19,238 nt of DNA from JBFWVD01 sp050246915 (GCA_050246915.1 JBFWVD010000085.1:1-19238); one strand, 5' to 3'; shown: positions 6,262 to 14,199, numbered from the stretch's first letter. Made by a program: numbers and translations. The notes: generated by a model not told the origin, from the letters alone.

Positions 6262-6588
6262 TCAGGCGGCGGTGTCGACCGGCGCGTGGGACACCAACGG
6301 GCCCGCCTCCTGCCACAGAGCGGAACGCGCGTGATCGGCGCTGACACCACTGAGGGAGTTGGCTTGCACGATGCCTTCGATCATGTCGGCCAGCACCGCT
6401 GCGCTGGGTCGACCGCGAAGGCGGACGGCGACAGTGACCCCACCGCCGACCCGGTGCCGCAACGTGCGATCTACTCCCTCCACGCGAGGAGGGCTGCGGA
6501 ACGCCGGCATGGTCAGACCAGAGCGACGGGTGGCGTGTCCGAGGGCTCGGACCGCCGAAGCGAACATGAGGGTGGAGGCGAGTTCCAT
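6262..6588 (-). CDS. Small hypothetical protein, 108 aa
   Basis: Not recognised. The 108-aa product starts at ATG 6588 and is basic in its first half, containing RSPPRVEGVDRTLRHR, followed by a strand-like VGGGVTVAVRLRGRPSAAV and a helix ADMIEGIVQANSLSG. The amino-acid composition is balanced and the frame does not look like an antisense shadow, and no better gene lies opposite. No signal peptide or membrane segment is evident. No ribosome binding site or TANNNT box fits the start well. It lies between the bL37-like gene, 141 nt upstream, and the crotonase gene, 52 nt downstream, all on the minus strand. Confidence 0.6.
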   Translation of the reverse strand: MELASTLMFASAVRALGHATRRSGLTMPAFRSPPRVEGVDRTLRHRVGGGVTVAVRLRGRPSAAVLADMIEGIVQANSLSGVSADHARSALWQEAGPLVSHAPVDTAA

Positions 6589-6630
6589 CGACGACCATCG
6601 TCGTCGGGGGGTGTGATGTTTCCGATCAGA

Positions 6631-6651
6631 CCCCGAGGCCCCAGCTCGGGG
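6631..6651 (-). terminator. Candidate hairpin terminator after the bL37-like gene
   Basis: CCCCGAG (6631-6637) and CTCGGGG (6645-6651) form a perfect 7-bp GC-only stem with a 7-nt loop. It lies about 80 nt after the bL37-like stop and before the 108-aa gene. There is no U-tract, so it would be a non-canonical actinobacterial terminator or an RNA-stabilising hairpin. Confidence 0.3.
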
Positions 6652-6729
6652 CGACCCGACCCGAGCGATCCGAGCCAGTGGTCCAGCTGCGGGGAACGGC
6701 CTGGGAGAGGACGAACGAAACGCCTCGGA

Positions 6730-6816
6730 TCAACCGCGACCGCAGTTGGGCTTCTTACCGTGGTTGGCCTTGTTGCGGCGCATACGCGCCTTGCGCTTCT
6801 TCGTCTTCTTCGACAT
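6730..6816 (-). CDS. bL37-like mini ribosomal protein, 28 aa
   Basis: A 28-codon gene, too short for usual gene callers, starting at ATG 6816 and ending at TGA 6730. The product begins MSKKTKKRKARMRRNK and continues ANHGKKPNCGRG; more than a third of its residues are Lys or Arg. The segment KANHGKKPN matches the KANHGKRPN tail characteristic of bL37, the small 50S protein found in mycobacterial and other actinobacterial ribosomes (recognised from memory). It would bind 23S rRNA. It begins 12 nt after the stop of the upstream 232-aa gene, so the two may be cotranscribed. No strong ribosome binding site is seen. Another basic mini-protein such as the bS22 type is less likely given the NHGKKPN tail. 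Confidence 0.8.
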   Translation of the reverse strand: MSKKTKKRKARMRRNKANHGKKPNCGRG

Positions 6817-6828
6817 AGGTCCGCAAGG

Positions 6829-7527
6829 CTACTGGGCCGGATCCTCAGCGGTCGAAACGTCGCGGGCGGGACCTGTCGGAGCCGGGAGCGAAACCGGAGG
6901 TGTCGCCGGTGCCGGGAGCGACACGTCGGTGGCCGGAACCAGTGGTTCTGACCAGTGCGGCTGCGCAGGAGCCTCGACGGTTTCGGAGGCCTGCAGCCAG
7001 GTCGTCGGATCGACCACCCGCACACCCTGCAGGAACGTGATCTGCGGCTTGGGACTGCCGGGCGTGGCCGAGAGCCAGGCGTCCAAGGATGCCCGCGAAG
7101 CCCACAGGTCGTACACGACGATGCCGCGCTTCGAAGGTGAGCAGGCATGGAGCAACTGGCCGGCCGGGCGGGTCGTGGCCTGGCGATTGAATTCCTCGAA
7201 GGCCTTGAGCAGCCGATCGGTGGGACCATCGATCTCGAGGACCGAGAGCACGGCGGTGTCGAAGGCACGGTCCTCATCGGGACCGATGGCTTCCCCGACG
7301 ACCTCGTCGATCGGTTGCGGCGCCGCCGTCTCGTCGGCCGGTGCCGGCGAGGCGATCTCCGCGGCGAGCGGCGGCGCGTACTCCTGCTCGTCGATCGCGG
7401 CCTGCTCCGCCGCGCCGTGACCACCGCGAGATGCTCGTCGCGGGAGAGGGGTCGTGTCGTCCGACGCGACTTCCGGCTCGAAATCGGTCTTGGCGTTCTT
7501 CGTCTTCGATCGTGTCAGCAGGCCCAC
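6829..7527 (-). CDS. Hypothetical protein with a central ABM-like domain and Pro/Ala-rich flanks, 232 aa
   Basis: Not firmly recognised. Residues 1-85 are low-complexity and acidic/Ala/Pro-rich after a basic start (MGLLTRSKTKNAK). Residues about 90-175 look folded, from AVLSVLEIDGPTDRLLKAFEEF through GIVVYDLWASRASLDAWL to ITFLQGVRVVD. That alternation of strand, helix and a W-x-S-x-x-x-x-D-x-W/F motif is typical of the dimeric alpha-beta barrel (antibiotic-biosynthesis-monooxygenase-like) fold. Residues after 180 are again Pro/Ala/Thr-rich. The start is GTG 7527, without a clear ribosome binding site. It is divergent from ychF (115 bp apart) and directly upstream of the bL37-like gene. No catalytic function can be assigned. 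Confidence 0.7.
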   Translation of the reverse strand: MGLLTRSKTKNAKTDFEPEVASDDTTPLPRRASRGGHGAAEQAAIDEQEYAPPLAAEIASPAPADETAAPQPIDEVVGEAIGPDEDRAFDTAVLSVLEIDGPTDRLLKAFEEFNRQATTRPAGQLLHACSPSKRGIVVYDLWASRASLDAWLSATPGSPKPQITFLQGVRVVDPTTWLQASETVEAPAQPHWSEPLVPATDVSLPAPATPPVSLPAPTGPARDVSTAEDPAQ

Positions 7528-7629
7528 GACGCTTCGATCGGCACATCCGGCCGTTGATAAAGCAGACGACCCTCATTGATTTCGAAACACCCGACTGGGA
7601 CGGACCGGTCGCCGCACCGGGCCGACCAG

Positions 7630-7642
7630 TAGCCTCGCCCGA
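7630..7642 (+). promoter_or_regulatory. Leaderless promoter -10 of ychF
   Basis: TAGCCT at 7630-7635 fits TANNNT and is followed by 7 nt and then the ATG at 7643, so transcription should begin at or next to the start codon. No ribosome binding site precedes the ATG. No clear -35 is visible. Confidence 0.55.
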
Positions 7643-8731
7643 ATGGAGCGATTCGGTCTCGTCGGACTTCCCAATGCAGGGAAGTCTTCGCTGTTCAATG
7701 CCCTCACCGGGGGCGGCGCTCTGGCGGCTCCTTACGCGTTCGCCACCAAGGACCCCAACATCGGGGTGGCGAAGGTGCCCGACATGCGGGTCGACAAGCT
7801 GGCCGAGATGAGCAAGACCAAGACGCTGGTCCACGCATCGGTGCAGGTGGTGGACATCGGCGGCCTGGTGGAAGGGGCCAGCCAAGGCGAAGGTCTGGGC
7901 AACAAGTTCCTCGCCAACATCCGCGAGGTCGACGCCATCGTGTTCGTCCTGCGGGCCTTCGTCGATGACGATGTCCCCGGCCCGGACGACCCGCTGGAGC
8001 ATCTCCGGGTGGTCGAGATCGAGTTGGCGTTGGCCGACCTCGAGACGGTCGAGAAGCGTCTGCACACGGTCCAGCGTCAGTCGAAGCTCGACAAGGGCCT
8101 GGGCGATGAGCTCGAAGCACTCACTGCGGCCAACGCGGCGTTGAGTGAGGGGTTGCCGCTGTATCGAGCGGGGCTCAAGACGGAGCACCGCGAGGCTTTG
8201 GCGCCGTATTTCTTGCTCACCAACCGATCGGTGCTCGCCGTGGTGAACGTCGGCGAGAACGAACTCGACAAGATCCCCGAGGTCGAGGAGAAGGTGCGCG
8301 CCGAGTTCACCTCCGCCGGCGACAACGTCGAGGTCATCGGGATGTGCGTGCAGCTCGAGGCCGAGGCGGCCGCCATCGTCGACCCGGTCGAGCGGGCAGA
8401 GATGCTCGATGGGTTCGGCCTGGGTGAAGGCGCGCTGTTCCGCATGGTCCGCTCCGCGTACCACCTGCTCGGCCTGCGCACCTTCCTCACCACCGGCGAG
8501 AAGGAGACCCGGGCGTGGACGTTCCGCGCTGGCGCCAAAGCTCCGGAATGCGCCGGGCGCATCCACTCCGACATCCAGCGCGGCTTCATCCGCGCCGAGG
8601 TGATCCAGTGGGACGAACTGCTCGCCATCGGTGGGTGGAACAAGGCCAAGGAGCTCGGAAAGATCCGAGTGGAAGGCAAGGAATACGAGTTCGTCGACGG
8701 TGACGTGACGGAGTTCCGCTTCAACGTGTAG
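7643..8731 (+). CDS. ychF: Obg-family ribosome-binding ATPase YchF
   Basis: The 362-aa product is full length for YchF/OLA1. The order is P-loop GLPNAGKSS (residues 8-16), switch II DIGGLVEGAS (71-80, DIAGLV in most homologues), the coiled-coil helical insert (about 120-185), the non-canonical NVGE motif near 201 that replaces NKxD and accounts for ATP over GTP preference, and a C-terminal TGS domain from about residue 280 (TFLTTGEKETRAWTFRAG, then the D-I-Q-R-G-F-I-R-A-E block). YchF associates with ribosomes and modulates translation under stress, including oxidative stress. The gene stands alone, divergent from the 232-aa gene and convergent with the phosphoesterase gene. The mRNA is probably leaderless. 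Confidence 0.97.
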   Translation: MERFGLVGLPNAGKSSLFNALTGGGALAAPYAFATKDPNIGVAKVPDMRVDKLAEMSKTKTLVHASVQVVDIGGLVEGASQGEGLGNKFLANIREVDAIVFVLRAFVDDDVPGPDDPLEHLRVVEIELALADLETVEKRLHTVQRQSKLDKGLGDELEALTAANAALSEGLPLYRAGLKTEHREALAPYFLLTNRSVLAVVNVGENELDKIPEVEEKVRAEFTSAGDNVEVIGMCVQLEAEAAAIVDPVERAEMLDGFGLGEGALFRMVRSAYHLLGLRTFLTTGEKETRAWTFRAGAKAPECAGRIHSDIQRGFIRAEVIQWDELLAIGGWNKAKELGKIRVEGKEYEFVDGDVTEFRFNV

Positions 8732-8746
8732 CTCCACAGGCGGTGG

Positions 8747-8766
8747 CCCGGGTTGTTCCCCCCGGG
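8747..8766. terminator. Candidate bidirectional terminator between ychF and the phosphoesterase gene
   Basis: CCCGGG at 8747-8752 and CCCGGG at 8761-8766 form a 6-bp stem with an 8-nt loop, in the 39-bp gap between two convergent genes. The position suits a shared terminator, though there is no clear U-tract. Confidence 0.35.
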
Positions 8767-8770
8767 ACGC

Positions 8771-9616
8771 TCAGTGCGGATTGAGGACCGTGTCGCGCCA
8801 CGACTCCTCGGTGAAGGTGGCCTCGAAGAGCGCCGTTCGGTCGACCCGACACAGCCCGGCTGAGACGGTCACCTCCTTGCCGTGGGCGGTGATGCGGCAG
8901 TAACCGGTCGTCGGCAACACGCGCAGCGTCAGTTCGCCACGGCCGATCTCGGTTTCATAGGCGATGGCCGGGGCCGAGACGACCGGCACTCCACCGAGCG
9001 ACCCCATCAGGCTGTGGTGCACGTGACCGGCGACGACGAGTGCAACGTCGCTGCCGGCGAGCACCTTGCCCAAACGTTCGGGCTCGCGGAGCCCCATCAG
9101 ATCGAGGAACGACTGCCGCTCAGGGATCGGCGAGTGATGCAGTGCCAGCACTGTCGCCCGCTCCGCCGGTTGGCGCAACACGTCGGCCAGCCAGTCGAGT
9201 TGAGCGTCGTCGATCTCTCCGTACACGTGGTGCGGTACGACCGAATCGAGCGCGACGACCCGCAGGCCATCGATGTCGACGACGTCGATGACGGGCTCGC
9301 TCGTCGGCGCCACGCCGAGAAAACCCTCGCGGTACGCAGCGCGATCGTCGTGGTTTCCCACTGTCCCGATCACGATGGCGCCGGTGTGAGCGACGAACTC
9401 GTCGCACCGTGCTCTCAGATCACGATACGCATCGACCTCACCTCGATCGGCAAGATCACCGGTCAACAGGAGTGCATCGATGCGATCATGGTCGGCAACG
9501 ACCGACTCGAGCGCTTCGTGGAACTGTGCCGTGGTGTCGAGTGAGCCGTAGAGCTTGCGACCCCCAGCACGCAGGTGCAGATCGGTCATCTGGATCAACG
9601 TCACGACGTCGGGCAC
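8771..9616 (-). CDS. CpdA-like metallophosphoesterase (class III cyclic-nucleotide phosphodiesterase family)
   Basis: The 281-aa product has every calcineurin-like motif in order: D-x-H in TDLHL (D12, H14), GDLAD (53-57), GNHDD (87-91), LALHHSP and GHVHH. These bind the two metals and the phosphate. The arrangement matches the CpdA/Rv0805 group, cytosolic enzymes that hydrolyse 3',5'- or 2',3'-cyclic nucleotides and other phosphodiesters; substrate is not determined by sequence. The C-terminal 60 residues form the cap seen in this group. The start is GTG 9616, with TAGGAT six nt upstream pointing to a leaderless mRNA. The HEAT-repeat gene is divergent 148 bp away. Confidence 0.88.
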   Translation of the reverse strand: MPDVVTLIQMTDLHLRAGGRKLYGSLDTTAQFHEALESVVADHDRIDALLLTGDLADRGEVDAYRDLRARCDEFVAHTGAIVIGTVGNHDDRAAYREGFLGVAPTSEPVIDVVDIDGLRVVALDSVVPHHVYGEIDDAQLDWLADVLRQPAERATVLALHHSPIPERQSFLDLMGLREPERLGKVLAGSDVALVVAGHVHHSLMGSLGGVPVVSAPAIAYETEIGRGELTLRVLPTTGYCRITAHGKEVTVSAGLCRVDRTALFEATFTEESWRDTVLNPH

Positions 9617-9622
9617 GCGCGG

Positions 9623-9764
9623 ATCCTAGGCTCCCCGAGCCTTCTCGAACTCCGGCCCGCGTCGGCCACCGCCGGCCATCATGCGTAGTGCTGCCGCGAC
9701 ATCCGGGCGCACGCGACGACCGGCCCGGGCGACAATCGCACGACGCAGCGATACCGTCAACGTC
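9623..9764. promoter_or_regulatory. Divergent leaderless promoters for the phosphoesterase and HEAT-repeat genes
   Basis: On the minus strand TAGGAT (9623-9628) ends 6 nt before the GTG at 9616. On the plus strand TACCGT (9752-9757) ends 7 nt before the ATG at 9765, with GCGACA (9729-9734) at the right 17-nt distance for a -35. Neither start has a ribosome binding site, so both mRNAs are probably leaderless. Confidence 0.55.
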
Positions 9765-10883
9765 ATGACCGACGACATGGCGCCCGATCTCGACCGATGG
9801 GCCGATGTCGACCCGTCGTCATTGTGGGACGAAGCGCTCGATGCGCTCACCGACGCGGACGAGGATCGCTACTGGGGTCCGGTGCAGGAACTGCATCGCC
9901 GGGGAACGGTCGAGATCTTCGACGAAGCGATGCGTCGAGCCGGCGACGACGATGATGATCAACGGGTGTTGGCCTGCAACGTCCTCGGGCAACTCGCCTT
10001 CGACCGTGGACATCCGTTCTGTGCCGACAGCGCGCCGATGCTGATCGGGTTGTGCGCGGACGAGATGCCACGCGTGGCCGCGTCGGCCATCTCGGCACTC
10101 GGTCATCTCGGCGCTGTCGACGCAGCTCCCGCTGTCATCGCCCAAGCCGCTCACGACGACGCCGATGTGCGTTGGTCCGTGGCATTCGCACTTCCGTCGC
10201 TCGCCGGGACGCAGCACCTGGCGGAGAGCAACCCATTGGCCCGGGCGCTCATGGCCCTCACCAAGGACGAGGACCCCGACGTTCGCGATTGGGCGACGTT
10301 CGGGCTCGGCGGACTGTTGATGGTCGACGGTCCCAAGACCCGCAAGTGTCTGCGGGCCCGACTCGATGATCCCGATGCCGACACCCGATCTGAAGCGATC
10401 AACGGATTGGCCCGGCGCCACGATCGCCAGATCGTCGATCGCGTGCGCGCCGAACTCGAGTCCGACGAGGTCGGCCGGCTGGTCGTGCAAGCCGCGGCGT
10501 ACCTCGCCGACGCGTCGTTGCTCGAAGCGCTCGAGTCTCTCGACGATTGGTGGGACGTCGACATCGAGCTCCTCGAGCGGGCCATCGATCGATGCGATCC
10601 GGCCATCCAGTCGGCCGAGCTCGCCCTTCTTGCCGAGTTCCTCTTCGCGGCCGAGCGGTCCGATGCCGGCGTTGCGATCTTCAGCAACCGGCTCACCAAC
10701 GCGCCCGAAGGCCCCATCATCGGCCCCGTCGACGAAATCAGCGTCGACGGCGGCACCGTCGTAGGCGACGGGGCCTCGCTCCGTTACAGCCTCGAGGCGC
10801 TTCTGGCCCGAGCCGACGGCTCGGTCGAAGGCGCCGTCGAACGGATCCTGAGCGATCAGCGAGACGAACGACCAGCGCGCTGA
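9765..10883 (+). CDS. HEAT-repeat domain protein, 372 aa
   Basis: An alpha-helical repeat protein. Units of about 30 residues can be picked out, for example RVAASAISALGHLGAVDAAP, ADVRWSVAFALPSLAG, PDVRDWATFGLGGLLM and ADTRSEAINGLARRHD, with the D-x-x-V-R-x-x-A-x-x-A-L pattern of HEAT/PBS-lyase-type repeats. The C-terminal 90 residues (from about DWWDVDIELLERAID) lack clear repeats. Overall it is strongly acidic. Such proteins are protein-interaction scaffolds; partner unknown. The frame is open to 9681, but ATG 9765 is chosen because TACCGT plus 7 nt precede it and the upstream codons are Arg/Ala-rich and non-conserved in appearance. Divergent from the phosphoesterase gene; deaD follows 102 bp downstream on the same strand. 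Confidence 0.85.
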   Translation: MTDDMAPDLDRWADVDPSSLWDEALDALTDADEDRYWGPVQELHRRGTVEIFDEAMRRAGDDDDDQRVLACNVLGQLAFDRGHPFCADSAPMLIGLCADEMPRVAASAISALGHLGAVDAAPAVIAQAAHDDADVRWSVAFALPSLAGTQHLAESNPLARALMALTKDEDPDVRDWATFGLGGLLMVDGPKTRKCLRARLDDPDADTRSEAINGLARRHDRQIVDRVRAELESDEVGRLVVQAAAYLADASLLEALESLDDWWDVDIELLERAIDRCDPAIQSAELALLAEFLFAAERSDAGVAIFSNRLTNAPEGPIIGPVDEISVDGGTVVGDGASLRYSLEALLARADGSVEGAVERILSDQRDERPAR

Positions 10884-10930
10884 ACCGTTCAGAAGCACTC
10901 ACGACCAGGGATTTCGGTGGCCGCGACACG

Positions 10931-10936
10931 TATGGT
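10931..10936 (+). promoter_or_regulatory. Candidate -10 box of the DEAD-box helicase gene
   Basis: TATGGT fits TANNNT and would give a 5' leader of about 43 nt before the ATG at 10986. The leader holds GAGAG (10974-10978) as ribosome binding site. No convincing -35 is seen. A leader, unlike the leaderless neighbours, leaves room for post-transcriptional control. Confidence 0.3.
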
Positions 10937-10985
10937 GGACGGCGCACGGAACGCTCGTGCGTCGAAGAAGATCGAGAGAACACCA

Positions 10986-12842
10986 ATGGAACACGACGAC
11001 AGCGACACCTCGGTCGGCTTTGCCGACCTCGGGCTGCGTCCCGAACTGCTCGAGTCGTTGGCCAATCTCGGTTACGAAGAGCCCACCCCGATCCAGCGTG
11101 AAGCCATCCCGCTGCTGCTCACCGGACGTGACCTGCTCGGCCAAGCCGCCACCGGTACCGGCAAGACCGCAGCGTTCGCGCTCCCCATCTTGCAGATGCT
11201 CACCGATGAGCGGCCCGTGGTGCCCCGTGCCCTGGTGTTGGTGCCCACCCGCGAGCTGGCGATGCAGGTCTCCGAAGCGATCTACAAGTACGGCCAGGGC
11301 ATCCGCGCCCAGGTTGCCCCCATCTATGGCGGCCAGCACATCGGCCGTCAGCTCGACGCCTTGCGTCGCGGGGTGCACGTCATTGTTGCCACCCCTGGCC
11401 GCGCCCTCGACCACATCCGTCGCGGAACCCTCGGCCTCGGCACCGTGAAGCTGGTCGTGCTCGACGAGGCCGACGAGATGATGGACATGGGCTTCGCCGA
11501 CGAGCTCGAAGCGATCCTCGAAGCCGTCCCACCGGAGCGCCAGACCGTGTTGTTCTCGGCGACGATGCCCCATCGCATCGAGGCGATCGCCCGTAAGCAT
11601 CAGCGCAACCCGCTGCGCGTGGCCATCGGCGCGGGCAAGCCCGATCCCGATCAGGCACCCTTGGTGCGTCAGAGCGCGTATCTCGTCTCGCGGGCCCACA
11701 AGCCTGCCGCGCTCGGCCGCATCCTCGACATCGAGGAGCCCACCGCAGCCATCGTGTTCTGCCGCACCCGTACCGAGGTCGATCAGCTCACCGAGACCAT
11801 GAACGGTCGGGGCTATCGGGCCGAGGCGTTGCACGGCGGCATCAGCCAGGACCAACGCGACCGCGTCATGGGCCGCTTGCGTAGCGGTGCCACCGAACTG
11901 CTCGTGGCCACCGACGTGGCCGCCCGTGGCCTCGACATCGATCAACTCACCCATGTCGTGAACTACGACGTACCGTCGGCCCCCGAGGCCTACGTGCATC
12001 GGATCGGTCGCGTCGGGCGCGCCGGACGCGAGGGCGTTGCCATCACCATGGTGGAGCTGCGTGAGAAGCGCTTGCTGTCGAACATCGAGCGCCTCACCAA
12101 CCATCCCATCAAGATCGAGAAGATCCCGACGGTGGCGGACCTGCGGGCGCGGCAGATGAACCAGACGATCGCCACCGTCAGCGCGGCCATCGGCGCCGAC
12201 GATCTCAACGACTACCGGGCCATCGTGAGCGCGCTCCGCAAGGAGCACGACATCAACGAGATCGCAGTCGCGGCGCTCAAGCTCGTGCACGAGGCCAGTG
12301 GCGCGAACCTCGACGAGCACGAGATTCCGGACCTCACCGTTCGCGTGGAGCGCGAGCCGTACAAGAAGACCCCTCGTGATGGCGACAGGGACTTCGCCCG
12401 TGGTCGAGATGATCGTGGTCGAGATGATCGCGGCCGAGATGATCGCGGCCGAGATGATCGCGGTCGGGACGATCGCGGTCGGGACGATCGCGGACCACGC
12501 AACGACCGCGACGATCGTGGCTCACGCGGACAGCGCGACGACAGAGGCTCCCGCGGTGAGCGCATCGCTGAAGGCAGCCTGGCCAAGCTGTATGTGGCGC
12601 TCGGCAAGAGCGCAGGCATCCGACCGCAGGATCTCGTCGGCGCCATCGCCAATGAGACCAGCCTGTCGGGCCGGGACATCGGCGCAATTCGAATTGCCGA
12701 GCACCACACCGTGGTCGACATCCCCGAAGGCGCGGTCGATGAGGTCGTGGCCAAGTTGAGCCGCACCAAGATCAAGGGCAAGAAGGTGACCGTGCGGCGC
12801 TTCGTCGACTACGGCGATCAGCCCCGCCGCCCCCAGCGCTGA
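10986..12842 (+). CDS. deaD: DEAD-box ATP-dependent RNA helicase, DeaD/CsdA type
   Basis: The 618-aa product has all core motifs: Q motif (GFADLGLRPELL to PTPIQ, 11-37), motif I ATGTGKT (55-61), PTREL, TPGR, DEAD, SAT, then in the second RecA domain IVFCRT, ATDVAARGLD and HRIGRVGRAG. After the core comes a repeated G-R-D-D-R tail (about residues 473-522), followed by a DbpA/CsdA-type RNA-binding domain (KLYVALGKSAGI to IKGKKVTVRRF) and a short basic end. DeaD unwinds structured RNA in ribosome assembly and cold-stress mRNA turnover. ATG 10986 is chosen: GAGAG lies upstream, and earlier in-frame starts would add residues outside the conserved fold. It converges with the DUF4262 gene with a 1-bp gap between stops. 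Confidence 0.97.
   Translation: MEHDDSDTSVGFADLGLRPELLESLANLGYEEPTPIQREAIPLLLTGRDLLGQAATGTGKTAAFALPILQMLTDERPVVPRALVLVPTRELAMQVSEAIYKYGQGIRAQVAPIYGGQHIGRQLDALRRGVHVIVATPGRALDHIRRGTLGLGTVKLVVLDEADEMMDMGFADELEAILEAVPPERQTVLFSATMPHRIEAIARKHQRNPLRVAIGAGKPDPDQAPLVRQSAYLVSRAHKPAALGRILDIEEPTAAIVFCRTRTEVDQLTETMNGRGYRAEALHGGISQDQRDRVMGRLRSGATELLVATDVAARGLDIDQLTHVVNYDVPSAPEAYVHRIGRVGRAGREGVAITMVELREKRLLSNIERLTNHPIKIEKIPTVADLRARQMNQTIATVSAAIGADDLNDYRAIVSALRKEHDINEIAVAALKLVHEASGANLDEHEIPDLTVRVEREPYKKTPRDGDRDFARGRDDRGRDDRGRDDRGRDDRGRDDRGRDDRGPRNDRDDRGSRGQRDDRGSRGERIAEGSLAKLYVALGKSAGIRPQDLVGAIANETSLSGRDIGAIRIAEHHTVVDIPEGAVDEVVAKLSRTKIKGKKVTVRRFVDYGDQPRRPQR
12402..12491 (+). repeat. Six tandem 15-bp repeats inside deaD encoding GRDDR
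   Basis: Six exact-length 15-nt units with consensus GGTCGAGATGATCGC follow each other without gaps. Units differ by T/C and A/G changes that are mostly silent; units 5-6 share GGGAC in place of GAGAT. They encode the arginine/aspartate linker between the helicase core and the RNA-binding domain. In-frame gain or loss of units would change linker length without breaking the protein. Confidence 0.95.
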
Positions 12843-12843
12843 C

Positions 12844-13416
12844 TCACCGCTTGCGCCCCGGCGGTCGCCGCTTTCGTGTCGATCGGTCGATGGCACGCTG
12901 ACGGGCACGCCTCACCGTCCGATTGCCCGAGTAGCCGTCGAGTGACGACGGCGGCACGTCGAGACGGCCGACCTCAACTTGATGCTGCCAGCAGTGCTCG
13001 CCATCGGGCAGCATCACCTGAAGCGCCGAGAAGCGCGGGGCGTATCCGACCCGGGCGTAGTAGCCGAACCACGCATCGAACCGGCCCGCCGAGACGTGAG
13101 CCGGGTCGACGGATATGAGGCCGACGTGGCCCGAGACGGGACCATCGAGGTCGATGGCGTCGCCCGAGGTGAACTGGTGACCCGTGGACACCAACGCCCC
13201 GATCTGGTTGAGAAGGCGGCCCGCCATCGGGGGTGACGCTCCTCGCACGATGATCTCGGGATGGCCGAACCCCTCGCACAAGCCGACGGTGTACCCCCAT
13301 CCGTCGTCGTGTCGTGACGGCTCGACGGCGACGACCGCCCAACCGTGACTGGCAATGGCCTGACCAAGCCTGTCGAAGTACTCGGCTCGGGATGCTCCTT
13401 CACACATGATGCACAT
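12844..13416 (-). CDS. DUF4262 domain protein, 190 aa
   Basis: Matches the DUF4262 pattern: N-terminal MCIMCEG with two cysteines, an HGWAVVAVEPS segment, GWGYTVGLCEGFGHPEIIVRG (about 39-59), LLNQIGALVSTGHQFTSGD, and a later FSALQVMLPDGEHCW. The family function is unknown, and no catalytic residues are established. The last 35 residues are basic and probably disordered. The start is ATG 13416, an internal ATG three codons later being an alternative. It converges with deaD, stops one base apart, so the two transcripts probably overlap at their 3' ends. Nothing upstream within 82 bp resembles a strong promoter. Confidence 0.85.
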   Translation of the reverse strand: MCIMCEGASRAEYFDRLGQAIASHGWAVVAVEPSRHDDGWGYTVGLCEGFGHPEIIVRGASPPMAGRLLNQIGALVSTGHQFTSGDAIDLDGPVSGHVGLISVDPAHVSAGRFDAWFGYYARVGYAPRFSALQVMLPDGEHCWQHQVEVGRLDVPPSSLDGYSGNRTVRRARQRAIDRSTRKRRPPGRKR

Positions 13417-13498
13417 GGCTCGAGCGTGACGAGGGGGTGTGATGTTTTCTCGAGATGTCTTCCGGCCAACAGGCTGGAGTTGGGGGGCGACGCTCCGC

Positions 13499-14182
13499 TC
13501 AGCTCACGAAGGCGCAGAACTCGTTGCCCTCTGGGTCGGCCATGACGGTCCAACTGATCTCGCTGTCGGGCGGGCGGAGCACCGTCGCACCCTGCGCCAT
13601 CAGCGCGTCAATTGATGTTGCAGTGACATCGATGTGGACGCGGTTCTTCGCGGTCTTGCGCTCGGGCACCGGACCGAAGACCATCGAGCCGAAGGGAGCG
13701 CCGGGCACGTCGGCAACCGCTGAGAACCCCTCCGGGTCGGTCTCGACCCGTCCCCCGAGCACACCAGCCCACCACGACGCGATCTCCACATGGTCACTCG
13801 AGCAGTCGAAGTTCAGTTCCATCAACCGATACTGCGGTGGATCAGGTCGGACGAACGCGCAGAACTCACCGCCCTCGGGATCGCTCATGACGGTCCAGCG
13901 GAACGAGGTGTCATCGACGACGTCGGCGCCGAGCGCTATGAGATCGCCCACATCACTGCACCAGATGTCGAGGTGCATGCGGTGCTTTACCGTCTTCGGC
14001 TCCCCGACCCCGTTGATCCACACACGATGCTGAGCGGTCGGGCCGCTGAGATACGCGTCGCCACCGTCTTGCATGGCGCAGGACAATCCGAGCGCCGCTC
14101 CCCAGAACTCGCCCAACAGGCGAGGATCGTTGGCGTCGATGCAGAAGTCCTTGAACGCAGCGACGGGAGCAGAACGCGACAC
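13499..14182 (-). CDS. Double VOC (glyoxalase-like) protein, 227 aa
   Basis: Two tandem vicinal-oxygen-chelate modules of the Glyoxalase_6 type. Module 1 (about 8-112) has FKDFCIDANDPRLLGEFW to SFRWTVMSDPEGGEFCAFV; module 2 (about 117-226) has LMELNFDCSSDHVEIASWW to ISWTVMADPEGNEFCAFV. The repeated W-T-V-M-x-D-P-E-G-x-E-F-C-A-F-V end shows an internal duplication. The glutamate of this end and the H in HLDI/HIDV could bind metal, but the substrate is unknown. The start is GTG 14182. It lies 17 nt after the LLM oxidoreductase stop on the same strand, so the pair is probably an operon. Confidence 0.85.
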   Translation of the reverse strand: MSRSAPVAAFKDFCIDANDPRLLGEFWGAALGLSCAMQDGGDAYLSGPTAQHRVWINGVGEPKTVKHRMHLDIWCSDVGDLIALGADVVDDTSFRWTVMSDPEGGEFCAFVRPDPPQYRLMELNFDCSSDHVEIASWWAGVLGGRVETDPEGFSAVADVPGAPFGSMVFGPVPERKTAKNRVHIDVTATSIDALMAQGATVLRPPDSEISWTVMADPEGNEFCAFVS

Positions 14183-14199
14183 GGACTGCTGTTACCCGG

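Noticed and set aside
10899..12320. Long minus-strand open frame of over 470 codons opposite deaD
   Set aside because: The plus strand encodes all DEAD-box motifs here. The opposite frame is low-quality and results from codon-position GC bias. The same reasoning applies to the minus frame 7274-8737 opposite ychF and the plus frame 14266-15333 opposite the LLM gene.
12402..12491. CRISPR-like or mobile repeat array
   Set aside because: The 15-bp units are directly adjacent without spacers, in frame within deaD, and encode a plausible linker. No CRISPR array is seen anywhere in the window.
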